Part shown: positions 45,064 to 53,629 of the stretch, piece after piece
Layout of the letters: each line of letters starts with the position of its first letter
How positions within the stretch are numbered: the stretch's first letter is position 1
Source: Neorhizobium galegae
Lineage (GTDB): Bacteria; Pseudomonadota; Alphaproteobacteria; Rhizobiales; Rhizobiaceae
Assembly: GCF_017877055.1 (NCBI RefSeq)
Contig: NZ_JAGIPG010000004.1
Location: forward strand, 496,001-560,000
Length of the DNA: 64,000 nt
Direction: 5' to 3'
Position numbers and translations under genes: made by a program
Notes under the pieces: generated by a model
Told to the model about the DNA's origin: nothing
What the model saw: only the letters and a program-made list of their open reading frames with translations
The model's database searches: none

Positions 45064-45780
45064 ATGTTCGCGGCAAGTTATACTGGTGCTTCACATACGC
45101 CAAAGGCAGTCCATGTCTATAGGACAAATTGCCTACACGCTCTCTTCTCCAAGCAGCCTGCCGAACATCTGATGGCGGGGCAATCGCTGTTTTTCGAGGG
45201 AGACGATGCAAACCACGTTTTCGAGGTTCTTGACGGGACACTAAGAATTTTCCGGATCATCTCCGACGGCCGGCGCGTCATTACCGGTTTTCTGGATGCG
45301 CGGGATGTCATTGGCGTGTCGCTTCGCGCACGCTACCTCTATAGCGCGGAAGCCATTACCCCTTCGACCGTAAGACGGTTGCCTCGCCGGCATTTCGACG
45401 CTGCGGTCGTATCCAACGACGAGTTGCGGCCTGAAGTCTTTGCCCGGGTATCCGATGAGATGGCGGCGGCCCAGGATCAAATGGTGCTTCTGTCATGTAA
45501 GAGCGCCGAAGAACGTCTTTGCTCCTTCCTTCTCAAATATCTGAAGCGGATCACTATTCCGGGTGAACGGCAGGCCACCTTAGAGCTCCCGATGAGCCGC
45601 CTGGACATGGCCGATTATCTTGGCCTGACGATCGAGACTGTATCCCGAACGGTGACAAAACTGATCAACAAAGGCGTTCTCAGCATCAAGGATCCCGGGG
45701 TTCGTCATTCGATCCGGATCGAGAAGCCGCGAATGCTCGCACAGCTTGCCGGCGACAGCGACGAGCATGCAGACGACTGA
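45064..45780 (+). CDS. CRP/FNR-family regulator (FixK-like)
   Basis: The 238-residue protein has a cyclic-nucleotide-binding-type beta-roll (about 35-120), a dimer helix and an HTH (about 175-205). The recognition helix contains ETVSR (E191, S194, R195), the residues FNR and FixK use to read TTGAT half-sites. It lacks the N-terminal Cys cluster of true FNR (only one Cys, at position 23, in that region), so it probably does not carry an iron-sulphur oxygen sensor and is more like FixK. It is the natural candidate to bind the boxes found across 3-49 kb. The ATG follows a CGGAGGCG site. Confidence 0.9.
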   Translation: MFAASYTGASHTPKAVHVYRTNCLHALFSKQPAEHLMAGQSLFFEGDDANHVFEVLDGTLRIFRIISDGRRVITGFLDARDVIGVSLRARYLYSAEAITPSTVRRLPRRHFDAAVVSNDELRPEVFARVSDEMAAAQDQMVLLSCKSAEERLCSFLLKYLKRITIPGERQATLELPMSRLDMADYLGLTIETVSRTVTKLINKGVLSIKDPGVRHSIRIEKPRMLAQLAGDSDEHADD

Positions 45781-45889
45781 CGGGAAGGGTCAATCCAACG
45801 GAGCGATGCCTTCACCAAATCAAAGTGAAACAGTCAAATCGACGCCGCTCACTACAGGCCTTGTTTTTCTGGTCTTTCCGCTCCAAGCA

Positions 45890-46139
45890 AGACGTCAGTG
45901 GATCCGGGCCGGGCGAGCGATTGTTGCACTCGTCAATGCCATCCCTGTGGAACACCTTGTATCTCAGTCACGCCGTCGACTATATCCGCAGCCGGGGCAT
46001 CGTCATCGCCGACGACGTGCCTACCCAGGTCACACCACCGCCATGGGCACGTATCGCGCTGACCGCAGGCTACCTCTGGTGTCCGTCGTCGAGTGATTCA
46101 AGATTTTTTGAGCTTCGGAATGTCCGGGCCGGAGGTTAG
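45890..46139 (+). pseudogene. Tn3-family transposase C-terminal remnant
   Basis: The translation contains SLWNTLYLSHAVDYIRSRG followed by PPPWARIALTAGYLW, the well-known end of Tn3 transposases (LWNT.YL..A......G......L..L.PLGWEHI.LTGDY.W). Upstream, a related stretch AGRAIVALVNAI appears in another frame, so the remnant is frameshifted. Only about the last 80 residues of a 1000-residue protein remain. No terminal inverted repeat was seen at its end. It shows that a transposon once sat next to the regulator gene. Confidence 0.75.
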
Positions 46140-46223
46140 CTCCGGCACGTAGCCGGCGAAAGCTGCCACCAGGGTGAGCACGATGCTGGCGAGAAGGGCA
46201 AGGATCTTCAGGCTGGTTCTCAT
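46098..46223 (-). CDS. 41-residue small exported or membrane protein
   Basis: A short frame encodes MRTSLKILALLASIVLTLVA and then a short polar tail ending IPKLKKS. The hydrophobic stretch is either a TM anchor or a signal peptide. AAAAGGACC precedes the ATG at 46223 and overlaps the stop of the DUF305 remnant. Tiny genes of this sort occur in copper-handling clusters with CopD and DUF305. Its tail is antisense to the transposase remnant. Confidence 0.5.
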   Translation of the reverse strand: MRTSLKILALLASIVLTLVAAFAGYVPELTSGPDIPKLKKS

Positions 46224-46236
46224 GTCTCGGTCCTTT

Positions 46237-46750
46237 TCAGTTGGCCGGTTTCATCATCATCTGTGTGGCCAGGACGCCGGATGATGTCTCGTCAGAGCTC
46301 GGAATGTTGATCGCAGTGTGCGGTTCGACCCGGGTCGGAACGGCATCGGGCGCAGGCGACGGATCGCCGAGCGCCATGCGCATGGCGAATTTCCTGCTGC
46401 TGGTCGACGATGATTTCCTGCGCGATGCGCTTGAGCCGCTCGTCATTACCGTAGCGTAGATAGGAGCCTTTTCTTTCCTGTAAAAGGGGAACGAATGCGT
46501 AGCGATTGATGACGGCCATCAGAGTCATGATGGCGACCAAACCAATTTCCATGAGAAGTTTCGACGGGTGAGGCGATTGCCAATCGGTCGGCAGATGGCC
46601 AATAACGAGAAAAGTATTGGCTGCGCCGCTTGGGAGAACCAGCGCAACAGCAATGTGTCCCAACGTCGAAAATCTGCGCATCGTCGAGGCCGCATGACGG
46701 CGTAGCTCAGTCAGCTTATCTAGTCGCTCGCATTGTGGGCGGGCCTGACC
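46237..46750 (-). pseudogene. CopD fragment joined to DUF305 fragment
   Basis: The first part (about 46745-46470) reads STLGHIAVALVLPSGAAN and MAVINRYAFVPLL, typical of the CopD copper-resistance family. It then passes directly into YGNDERLKRIAQEIIVDQQQEI, the C-terminal half of a DUF305 protein. At about 46389-46392 an extra T shifts the frame, and the DUF305 tail continues as MRMALGDPSPAPDAV to a stop at 46237. A deletion apparently fused two neighbouring copper-related genes and later a frameshift followed. No intact start is visible. Confidence 0.7.
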
Positions 46751-46761
46751 ATCGCTCACAA

Positions 46762-47370
46762 TTAATTGGAATCCATCTGCTTCTTGGGTGCTAGGATCGA
46801 AATGAGCTTCCAGCCGAGCAGCAGAGCGGCAAGGGCAGATAGGATCAGCCAAGTCACGTTGCCGAGGAGGTCCGCGACCATCTGGACGCTTTTGCTGAAT
46901 GCAAGTCCGAGCCCCATATAACCGGCAACCCAAACCGCCTCGCCCAAGATACCCCAAGTTGAGAACCGGATCCACGAATAGCCGTTCATCCCTGCAAACA
47001 CATTGATCCAGGGACCAAGGGGGCTGAGCAACCAGCGGCTCAGGAATATGCCTGCATCTCCCCATCGATTTTCAAACTTCTCGGCTCCTCGGAGCGCTTT
47101 CTTCAGCCAGCCGGTCTTTTCGGCGGTCTCGAACAAACGGGTCGAGGCCATGCGGCCCAGGAGATATCCGCCCTGATCACCTGCGGCAGCGCCGGCAAGT
47201 CCAGCTGCGAAGAAAGGCAGAAACGTCAACTCGCCTTGCTCGACGAAAGATCCGATCGCGAGCATGATGAGGGAGGTGGGGAAGGGCACTCCGAAGCAGT
47301 TCACCATGAGGATCAGGAACAGGGCGACAGCGCCTTGTTCATTGACGAGGATGACCAGTTGCTCCGCCAT
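46762..47370 (-). CDS. DedA-family membrane protein
   Basis: The 202-residue protein has the DedA pattern: an early NCFGVPFPTSLIMLAIGSF re-entrant region, GDQGGYLLGR, the FLSRWLLSPLGPWINVFAGM signature and about four further TM segments. DedA proteins move phospholipid carriers such as undecaprenyl phosphate across the membrane and protect against envelope stress. The start lies one base after the stop of the upstream gene (TAGAATG), so the two are coupled. Confidence 0.9.
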   Translation of the reverse strand: MAEQLVILVNEQGAVALFLILMVNCFGVPFPTSLIMLAIGSFVEQGELTFLPFFAAGLAGAAAGDQGGYLLGRMASTRLFETAEKTGWLKKALRGAEKFENRWGDAGIFLSRWLLSPLGPWINVFAGMNGYSWIRFSTWGILGEAVWVAGYMGLGLAFSKSVQMVADLLGNVTWLILSALAALLLGWKLISILAPKKQMDSN

Positions 47371-47371
47371 T

Positions 47372-47815
47372 CTATTGCCCAGTGCGATCGCCGCCGGTTT
47401 CGGAAGCCTGCTTGCGATCGGCGGCGATGGCTGCTTCGAGTGCCTTTCGTGCCTCCTCGAATGATTTGCCTTGCTCGGCGGCGACTTCGCTCAGGGGACG
47501 TGGGTCGCGGATGCCGATCGGAAGCCCCAGCGCGGTCTGAAGAACGACCGGGGAGATCCCATAAGAATGAGCCACATAACCGAGCGGCATCCATCCTTCG
47601 ATCGGCTCGTTTTGGTGGGCCGACCAATAGATCGTACGGACAACGAGACGCACCGCAAGTACTCCGGAAACGGTTGCTGCCAGCAGGAAAGCTGAAAGCA
47701 AGACCACGAAAAGTTTCCGTTCGCGAGGACCCTTCACAGATATCACCCAATCGGCTTGCGCAGCGTCAATTGAAACCGCGCAAGCGCTATCAATTTTCGT
47801 CCCGCTGCTGGACAT
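47372..47815 (-). CDS. Unknown single-pass membrane protein coupled to DedA
   Basis: The 147-residue frame has one TM helix (about 34-57, KLFVVLLSAFLLAATVSGVL) and a C-terminal region with GWMPLGYVAHSYGISPVVLQTALGL and PLSEVAAEQGKSFEEARKAL (in parts), which looks like a small helical domain. The true start may be a GTG just before the TM helix (VKGPRERK), removing about 26 residues. It is translated just before DedA. I do not recognise the family. A role with DedA is inferred only from coupling. Confidence 0.65.
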   Translation of the reverse strand: MSSSGTKIDSACAVSIDAAQADWVISVKGPRERKLFVVLLSAFLLAATVSGVLAVRLVVRTIYWSAHQNEPIEGWMPLGYVAHSYGISPVVLQTALGLPIGIRDPRPLSEVAAEQGKSFEEARKALEAAIAADRKQASETGGDRTGQ

Positions 47816-47842
47816 ATCCGGTCAAGACTGCACACACGCCGT

Positions 47843-48343
47843 TCAGAACCCGCGGTCGCGGCGATGTTCCCAAGGGCTGACATAACCATCCTTGTCCGCA
47901 TCGGCAGCCTTGTGGCGAGCTTGTGCCGCGTCCATAAACTCAACTTTGCTGACGGCGTCGTTCTTGTCCGGATCCATCTCGGCGAAACGGGCTTCTCGTC
48001 TCGCTTGTATTGCAGACTGGCGCTGCTGGTTCCAACCCCACTGGGGCCCCATTCGCACGGCAAGATATTCTTCCTTGGTGATCTGGCCGTCGTCATCGGC
48101 ATCCATCGCGATGAAGACGTCGTCTGCCATTGCGGCCGCTTCGTCATCGCTGATCCTGCCGTCGTCATTCTGATCAATGATCATACCACGGCCGAAGCCG
48201 GGAAACCGGCCACCGGATCCATCCATCATGCCTGGCCCCATGTGCCAGCCGTTCCATGGGCCGCCCCATTGTGCAAAGGCACCGGTAGCGGCAAAGACTG
48301 CAAACGCGGTAACGGATACGCGGATGACGTTCTGAACGTTCAT
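47843..48343 (-). CDS. Exported four-EF-hand calcium-binding protein
   Basis: The 166-residue protein has a signal peptide (ending near AFA, residue 24), a Gly/Met/Trp-rich linker, and four EF-hand-like loops: DQNDDGRISDDE, DADDDGQITKEE, DPDKNDAVSKVE and DADKDGYVSPWE. The first, second and fourth keep the canonical calcium ligands; the third is weaker. It is probably a periplasmic calcium-binding protein, as in other rhizobia. AAGGAGAAAGCAC precedes the ATG. Two FNR-like boxes lie upstream. Confidence 0.88.
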   Translation of the reverse strand: MNVQNVIRVSVTAFAVFAATGAFAQWGGPWNGWHMGPGMMDGSGGRFPGFGRGMIIDQNDDGRISDDEAAAMADDVFIAMDADDDGQITKEEYLAVRMGPQWGWNQQRQSAIQARREARFAEMDPDKNDAVSKVEFMDAAQARHKAADADKDGYVSPWEHRRDRGF

Positions 48344-48403
48344 GTGCTTTCTCCTTTTCCTGGTTGGTTTCCGGAAGAAGAGAGCATCCCTACGATCACC
48401 ACA

Positions 48404-48417
48404 TTGATGTTGATCAA
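48404..48417 (-). promoter_or_regulatory. FNR/FixK box upstream of the EF-hand gene
   Basis: TTGATGTTGATCAA is a perfect TTGAT-N4-ATCAA site centred 67 bp before the ATG at 48343. Confidence 0.88.
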
Positions 48418-48460
48418 CCAACAGAAAGCTTGCCTGTTTGTACGTATTCTCCGTTTGCGA

Positions 48461-48474
48461 TTGATCTGAATCAC
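48461..48474. promoter_or_regulatory. Second FNR-like site in the EF-hand/ArsR gap
   Basis: TTGATCTGAATCAC is one base from the consensus. It lies 57 bp from the perfect box, toward the end of the arsR-like gene, and could modulate the same promoter. Confidence 0.55.
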
Positions 48475-48576
48475 GGAAGAAGCAGCGATGTTTCGCTATC
48501 GTCTTCCGATGATCCCAATAAGGAGACTCGAAATGAACGGCCATCCCTCGGCCTGGCCGCACCGCGAAGATCCTGC

Positions 48577-48876
48577 TCAATCCCTGCAGAATTTTTGATA
48601 GAGGATTGCCATGATCTCCATAACCGCGGGATCGGCGATGAAATAATAAAGTGTGCGGTGATCCCGGCGGAAATCCACGATGCCCTCCTTCTTCAATTTG
48701 GCGAGATGCTGTGACATGGACGTCTGCGGGATGCCGGTCGCCTCTATGATCGACGATACATTGCGTTCTCCATAGGCAAGTTGGCACAAAATGAGCAATC
48801 GGTGCGAGTTTGCCAGCCCACTGAGGAATTCAGCGGCATCATCCGCCTTTTCGGCGATGGCCTCGGCAATTTTCAT
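48577..48876 (-). CDS. ArsR-family repressor, BigR/SqrR-like
   Basis: The 99-residue winged-helix protein starts MKIAEAIAEKADDAAEFL and has the HTH region SSIIEATGIPQTSMSQHLAKLKKEGIV. Two cysteines stand out: one in HRLLILCQL and one near the end in KFCRD. The same pair is the persulfide-sensing switch of BigR and SqrR, so this may sense sulfide or oxidants, not metal. AAAGAGGC precedes the ATG at 48876. It is divergent from DUF2892 and the RND efflux genes, its likely targets. Confidence 0.85.
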   Translation of the reverse strand: MKIAEAIAEKADDAAEFLSGLANSHRLLILCQLAYGERNVSSIIEATGIPQTSMSQHLAKLKKEGIVDFRRDHRTLYYFIADPAVMEIMAILYQKFCRD

Positions 48877-49018
48877 GGAAGCCTCTTTACATTTCATATT
48901 TGATTAATATCATAAAAACATGAATTAAATATCCGGTCAAACGACATCGTTTGCCTGAACATCATTCAAATGTAGGGCCAGCTCGGCCCAGGCGGAAGAA
49001 CGTGGGACGTAATCTCGG

Positions 49019-49032
49019 TTGACCGGCGTCAA
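49019..49032 (+). promoter_or_regulatory. FNR/FixK box upstream of the DUF2892-RND operon
   Basis: TTGACCGGCGTCAA is fully palindromic. It is centred 130 bp before the DUF2892 ATG, in the 279-bp gap shared with the ArsR gene. Confidence 0.75.
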
Positions 49033-49155
49033 GGCGGTCGACGATCACGTATCCGAAGCTTGAACAAGAATATCGAAGCGGGACAGTGAACGCTGTCACG
49101 GCGACGGCGTGTGTCTGCCGTCTGGAAGATGCAACAGAAAACGAGAGAAAAGAAA

Positions 49156-49356
49156 ATGACCCTTGATCGTTCGGTTCTCGCCTTTGCAGGCGTCATGGTG
49201 CTCTTGTCCGTCGCCCTGACCTACTGGGTGTCGGCCTACTTCGTCTGGCTGACGGTATTCGTCGGAGCCAACCTGCTGCAGTCGGCCTTTACCGGTTTCT
49301 GTCCTGCAGCCATCGTGTTCCGCAAATTCGGCATTCGCCCCGGGACTGCATTTTGA
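49156..49356 (+). CDS. DUF2892 inner-membrane protein (YgaP-like)
   Basis: The 66-residue protein has two TM helices and the family signature GANLLQSAFTGFCPAAIVFRKFG. DUF2892 is the membrane part of YgaP, where it is fused to a rhodanese domain; here it stands alone. The family commonly appears in sulfide-responsive ArsR (BigR/SqrR) operons, in agreement with the divergent regulator. The binding site is weak (GAGAGAAAAG). The stop is 10 bp before the adaptor gene. Confidence 0.85.
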   Translation: MTLDRSVLAFAGVMVLLSVALTYWVSAYFVWLTVFVGANLLQSAFTGFCPAAIVFRKFGIRPGTAF

Positions 49357-49366
49357 GGCTTCGCTC

Positions 49367-50329
49367 ATGCGACTGCTGATCCTAACCGCCACCCTTCTGC
49401 TAGCAGGCACGGCGAATGCGGAGACCATGAAGGCGGAGCCCGTCACCATTACCGAGTGGAAGGCGGTCTACGGCACGATCGAGGCACGTAACATTGTCCC
49501 GGCTCGCGCCCGCCTGGGCGGCACGGTCACCCAGCTTAGCGTGACTGAGGGAGATGTCGTCAAGGCAGGACAGAAGATCGCAATGGTCGAAGACGAAAAG
49601 CTGGGCTTCCAGATTGCGGCCCTTGATGCCCAGATCGGCGCGCTGCGATCCCAACTTACGGCAGCTCAGGCCGACCTGGCGCGCGGCGAAACCCTCGTGG
49701 AGCGTGGCATCGTCACGCAGCAGCGGCTTGATGAGCTTCGCTCACAGGCAGGAGTCCTGCAGAATCAGATCACGGCAACCGAGGCCCAGCGTTCCGTTGT
49801 CATTCAGCAGCAGTCGGAGGGGGAGGTGGACGCACCCGCGGGCGGGAAAGTTCTGACCGTCCCAATGACCCGGGGAGCAGTCATCATGGCTGGCGAGCCG
49901 GTCGCTACGATCGGAGGTGGCGGGCTGTTCCTTCGCCTGTCCATCCCGGAGCGCCACGCAAGCGCGCTCAGCCAGGAAGCCGAAATCAGGGTCAATATCG
50001 ATGGGCGGCAGATCGCTGGAAAACTTGCGAAGATCTATCCGCAGATCGAGAACGGACGGGTCACTGCGGATGTCGAAGCCGGCGAGCTCGATACCGCCTT
50101 CGTCAATGCGCGCGTTCTCGTGCAGGTTCCGATCGGAGAGCGGCAGGCCCTGCTCGTGCCGGCAAATGCCGTCGTCAACCGCAACGGCGTCGATTTCGTC
50201 TCGGTGCATGAAGATGGCGAGACCGTTGAACGCGCTGTCGTTTCCAGCGAGACGATAGGTCGACCCGACGGCGCCTATCGGGAAATTCTGACCGGACTTG
50301 CCGTCGGCGACGAAGTCGTCCTGCCATGA
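49367..50329 (+). CDS. RND efflux periplasmic adaptor (HlyD/MFP family)
   Basis: The 320-residue protein has a short signal peptide (MRLLILTATLLLAGTANA), a lipoyl-like half (GTVTQLSVTEGDVVKAGQKIAMVED, in parts), a coiled-coil hairpin (about 80-150), and a beta-barrel domain. It links the inner-membrane pump to an outer-membrane channel. The stop overlaps the permease start (ATGA, 50326-50329). No outer-membrane factor gene is in the cluster, so a TolC from elsewhere would be needed. Confidence 0.9.
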   Translation: MRLLILTATLLLAGTANAETMKAEPVTITEWKAVYGTIEARNIVPARARLGGTVTQLSVTEGDVVKAGQKIAMVEDEKLGFQIAALDAQIGALRSQLTAAQADLARGETLVERGIVTQQRLDELRSQAGVLQNQITATEAQRSVVIQQQSEGEVDAPAGGKVLTVPMTRGAVIMAGEPVATIGGGGLFLRLSIPERHASALSQEAEIRVNIDGRQIAGKLAKIYPQIENGRVTADVEAGELDTAFVNARVLVQVPIGERQALLVPANAVVNRNGVDFVSVHEDGETVERAVVSSETIGRPDGAYREILTGLAVGDEVVLP

Positions 50330-53300
50330 CGCCGGAACCTCATCGTTATGGCATAGCCGGACGCCTGACCGGCGCATTCATCCGTTCCCCGCTGACGCCT
50401 CTCTTCCTGTTGGCTGCGCTCGCTTTCGGGTTGATCGCTCTTGTGACGTTGCCCCGCGAGGAAGAACCCCAGATTTCCGTTCCAATGGTCGACATTCATG
50501 TCCAGGCGAACGGCCTCAAGGCGGAGGACGCGGTCAAGCTGATCGCCGAGCCCCTGGAAACGATCGTGAAGGGCATCGATTCAGTCGAGCATGTCTATTC
50601 GCAGATCCAGGACGACCAGGTCCTCGTTACGGCACGCTTTCTGGTCGGCACTTCGCCCGATACGGCGGTGCTGCGTGTTCACGACAAGATCCAGGCCAAT
50701 ATGGATCGCATTCCGGTCGGCATCCCGGCACCGCTCGTGGTCGGTCGCGGCATCGATGACGTTGCGATCCTGTCCTTCATGCTTTCACCGACGGCGGACG
50801 CCGCCGGCCGCATCACGCCCAACGATCTGACGCGTGTCGCAAGGGAAGTCCGCACGGAATTGTCCAAGGCCGAAAATGTCGGCCTGACCTATCTGGTCGG
50901 TGAGGCGGATGAGACGATCCGTATCGCACCCGATCCGCAAAAGCTCGCCCTTTACGGCGTCACACTGCAGCAGCTTGCCCAGAAGGTTTCCGGCGCCAAC
51001 CAGGCCTTTCCGGCCGGGACGCTGCGCGACATGGGCGAACAGATCGGGCTCGTTGCGGGCGAGACCCTGGAGACGCCTGCGCAAATTGGCAACCTGTTGG
51101 TCACGACCCGCGACAACCGGCCGGTCTATGTCCGCGATGTGGCCGATATCGGGCTGGCGTCGGATTCGAACGAAAGCTTGGCGTTCCGTCTCGTCCGTGA
51201 CGACGCGAACCTGAAACGTCTTCCGGCCGTCACCGTCGCCATTGCCAAACGCGCCGGCTCCAATGCCGTCGACGTGGCGGGCGCCCTCATCTCGCGGATC
51301 GAGGCCCTCAAGGGATCGCTGATCCCCGGGAACATGACGGTCAGCATCACCCGCGACTACGGGGAAACGGCGAATGAAAAGGCCAACGAACTCCTCCTGC
51401 ATCTCGGGCTGGCAACGGTATCGATCATCGTCCTTGTCGGCCTCGCCATTGGCTGGCGGGAGGCTGCGGTCGTGGCGATTGTCATCCCGATCACCATTCT
51501 CCTGACATTGTTCGCCTCGCAACTAATGGGATACACGCTCAATCGCGTCTCCCTCTTCGCCCTTATCTTTTCGATCGGCATCCTGGTCGACGACGCCATC
51601 GTGGTGATCGAGAACATTTCGCGACACTGGGCCATGGCGGACGGGCGCAGCCGCCATCAGGCGGCTATCGAGGCGGTCGCCGAAGTCGGCAATCCGACGA
51701 TCGTTGCGACGCTGACGGTCGTCGCAGCCCTTCTCCCGATGCTGTTCGTTTCGGGCATGATGGGCCCCTATATGAGCCCGATCCCGGCGAATGCGTCCGC
51801 CGCCATGATTTTCTCGTTCTTCGTCGCGGTGGTCGTGACGCCTTGGCTGATGGTGAAATTCGCCGGCAGGACCACCGCGCATGGCGGCGACAGTCATGCG
51901 CAGGGAGGCGTGGTCGGCCGGATCTATTCGGCGATGGCCCGCCCGATCCTCGGCTCCAAGAGGAGAAGCTGGATCTTCCTTCTCGTGATCGGCGCCCTCA
52001 CGCTCGGTTCGCTTTCGCTGTTCTACACGGAAGACGTGACCGTCAAGCTGCTGCCCTTCGATAACAAGTCGGAGCTTTCCGTCGTGATCGACCTGCCGGA
52101 GGGTTCTTCCGTCGAGGCGACGGATGCCGTGGCGCAAGCCGTGGCGCGGACGGCTATGGAGTTTCCGGAGGTGCATTCGGCCGGAACCTATGCCGGAACC
52201 GCGGCGCCCTTCAATTTCAACGGCCTCGTCCGGCACTACTACCTGCGCGCCGGCAGCGAGCAGGGAGAAGTGGCGCTCGAACTGCTTCCGAAATCGGACC
52301 GGCCGCGCAACAGTCATGATCTCGCCGTCGCGATCCGCCAACGCCTGGCCGGGATCGCGGTGCCCGCCGGCACGAGCCTGAAGGTTGTCGAACCGCCGCC
52401 GGGGCCGCCCGTGATCTCAACTCTGCTGGCGGAAATCTACGGCCCGGACGCCGAGACCCGGCGGCAGACGGCTGCCAGGGTGGAAGAGGCGTTCCGCGCC
52501 GTTCCCTTCATCGTCGATGTCGACAATTCCTATGGAGAGCCGGCACGGCGCCTGAGGGCGACCATTTCGACCGACGATGCGGAGTTCTTCCACGTAGAGG
52601 AAGCCGACGTGCTGGATACGCTTTCTATCCTCAACGGCGGAAGGACGGTCGGCTATTCCCATCGTGGCGGCGGCAGGCCGCCTATCCCGATCCGTCTGGA
52701 ATTGCCCAAGAGCAGGCGGATCATGGACGAACGCTTCCTGACGACGCCCATTCCGGCGAACGTGCTGCCGGGTGAGCGCGGCGTGGTTGAACTCGGCGAT
52801 GTCGTCAAGCGCGAGGAGGAGAAGGCGTCCTATCCAGTCTTCCGGCACAACGGCCGCGCCGCCGAGATGGTGACGGCGGAGCTGGCCGGGACCTACGAGG
52901 CGCCTCTTTACGGCATGATCGCCGTCCAACGGGCCATTGATGCTCAGGACTGGGCCGGCCTGACGAAACCGACCATCGCGCTGCACGGCCAGCCCCTGGA
53001 CGAATCCGGGTCTACCCTTCTGTGGGATGGGGAATGGGAAGTGACCTGGGTCACCTTCCGCGACATGGGAGCCGCCTTCGGCGTTGCGCTTCTCGGCATC
53101 TATATCCTCGTCGTCGCCCAGTTCGCGTCGTTCAGGCTGCCATTGGTCATCCTTACCCCCATTCCGCTAACTTTCATCGGTATACTGTTCGGGCACTGGC
53201 TCTTCGGCGCCCCGTTTTCGGCGACCTCGATGATCGGCTTCATTGCGCTTGCGGGCATCATCGTGCGCAACTCGATCCTGCTCGTCGACTTCATCCGTCA

Positions 53301-53526
53301 CAGTGCGCCGTCGGGAAGGCCGTTGACGGAGATACTGATCGAGGCGGGAGCGATCCGCTCCAAACCGATCCTGCTCACTGCGCTGGCGGCGATGATCGGC
53401 GCCGCCGTCATCCTGACGGATCCCATCTTCCAGGGACTGGCGATTTCACTTCTCTTCGGGCTCGCCTCGTCGACGCTGCTGACAGTGCTCGTCATTCCGG
53501 CGATCTATCGCGTACTGCGGACATGA
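50326..53526 (+). CDS. RND efflux permease (AcrB/hydrophobe-amphiphile type)
   Basis: The 1066-residue proton-driven pump has twelve TM helices and two large periplasmic loops. Family signatures are PREEEPQISVPMVDI near the N-terminus, ILVDDAIVVIENISRHWA in the TM4 region (with the proton-relay Asp residues), and the C-terminal GFIALAGIIVRNSILLVDFIRH (in parts). With the ArsR/DUF2892 genes it may export a sulfur- or redox-related compound; the substrate is not evident. It is the last intact gene before the decayed region. Confidence 0.93.
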   Translation: MTPEPHRYGIAGRLTGAFIRSPLTPLFLLAALAFGLIALVTLPREEEPQISVPMVDIHVQANGLKAEDAVKLIAEPLETIVKGIDSVEHVYSQIQDDQVLVTARFLVGTSPDTAVLRVHDKIQANMDRIPVGIPAPLVVGRGIDDVAILSFMLSPTADAAGRITPNDLTRVAREVRTELSKAENVGLTYLVGEADETIRIAPDPQKLALYGVTLQQLAQKVSGANQAFPAGTLRDMGEQIGLVAGETLETPAQIGNLLVTTRDNRPVYVRDVADIGLASDSNESLAFRLVRDDANLKRLPAVTVAIAKRAGSNAVDVAGALISRIEALKGSLIPGNMTVSITRDYGETANEKANELLLHLGLATVSIIVLVGLAIGWREAAVVAIVIPITILLTLFASQLMGYTLNRVSLFALIFSIGILVDDAIVVIENISRHWAMADGRSRHQAAIEAVAEVGNPTIVATLTVVAALLPMLFVSGMMGPYMSPIPANASAAMIFSFFVAVVVTPWLMVKFAGRTTAHGGDSHAQGGVVGRIYSAMARPILGSKRRSWIFLLVIGALTLGSLSLFYTEDVTVKLLPFDNKSELSVVIDLPEGSSVEATDAVAQAVARTAMEFPEVHSAGTYAGTAAPFNFNGLVRHYYLRAGSEQGEVALELLPKSDRPRNSHDLAVAIRQRLAGIAVPAGTSLKVVEPPPGPPVISTLLAEIYGPDAETRRQTAARVEEAFRAVPFIVDVDNSYGEPARRLRATISTDDAEFFHVEEADVLDTLSILNGGRTVGYSHRGGGRPPIPIRLELPKSRRIMDERFLTTPIPANVLPGERGVVELGDVVKREEEKASYPVFRHNGRAAEMVTAELAGTYEAPLYGMIAVQRAIDAQDWAGLTKPTIALHGQPLDESGSTLLWDGEWEVTWVTFRDMGAAFGVALLGIYILVVAQFASFRLPLVILTPIPLTFIGILFGHWLFGAPFSATSMIGFIALAGIIVRNSILLVDFIRHSAPSGRPLTEILIEAGAIRSKPILLTALAAMIGAAVILTDPIFQGLAISLLFGLASSTLLTVLVIPAIYRVLRT

Positions 53527-53629
53527 GGGCGCTCGATTGCGCTTCGATTGATCATAAAACAACCTTCACAAATCGGAGATAGCTGAGACTTCAGAGCTCC
53601 CGGATCTGACACCAGCCCTCCACCGGCCC

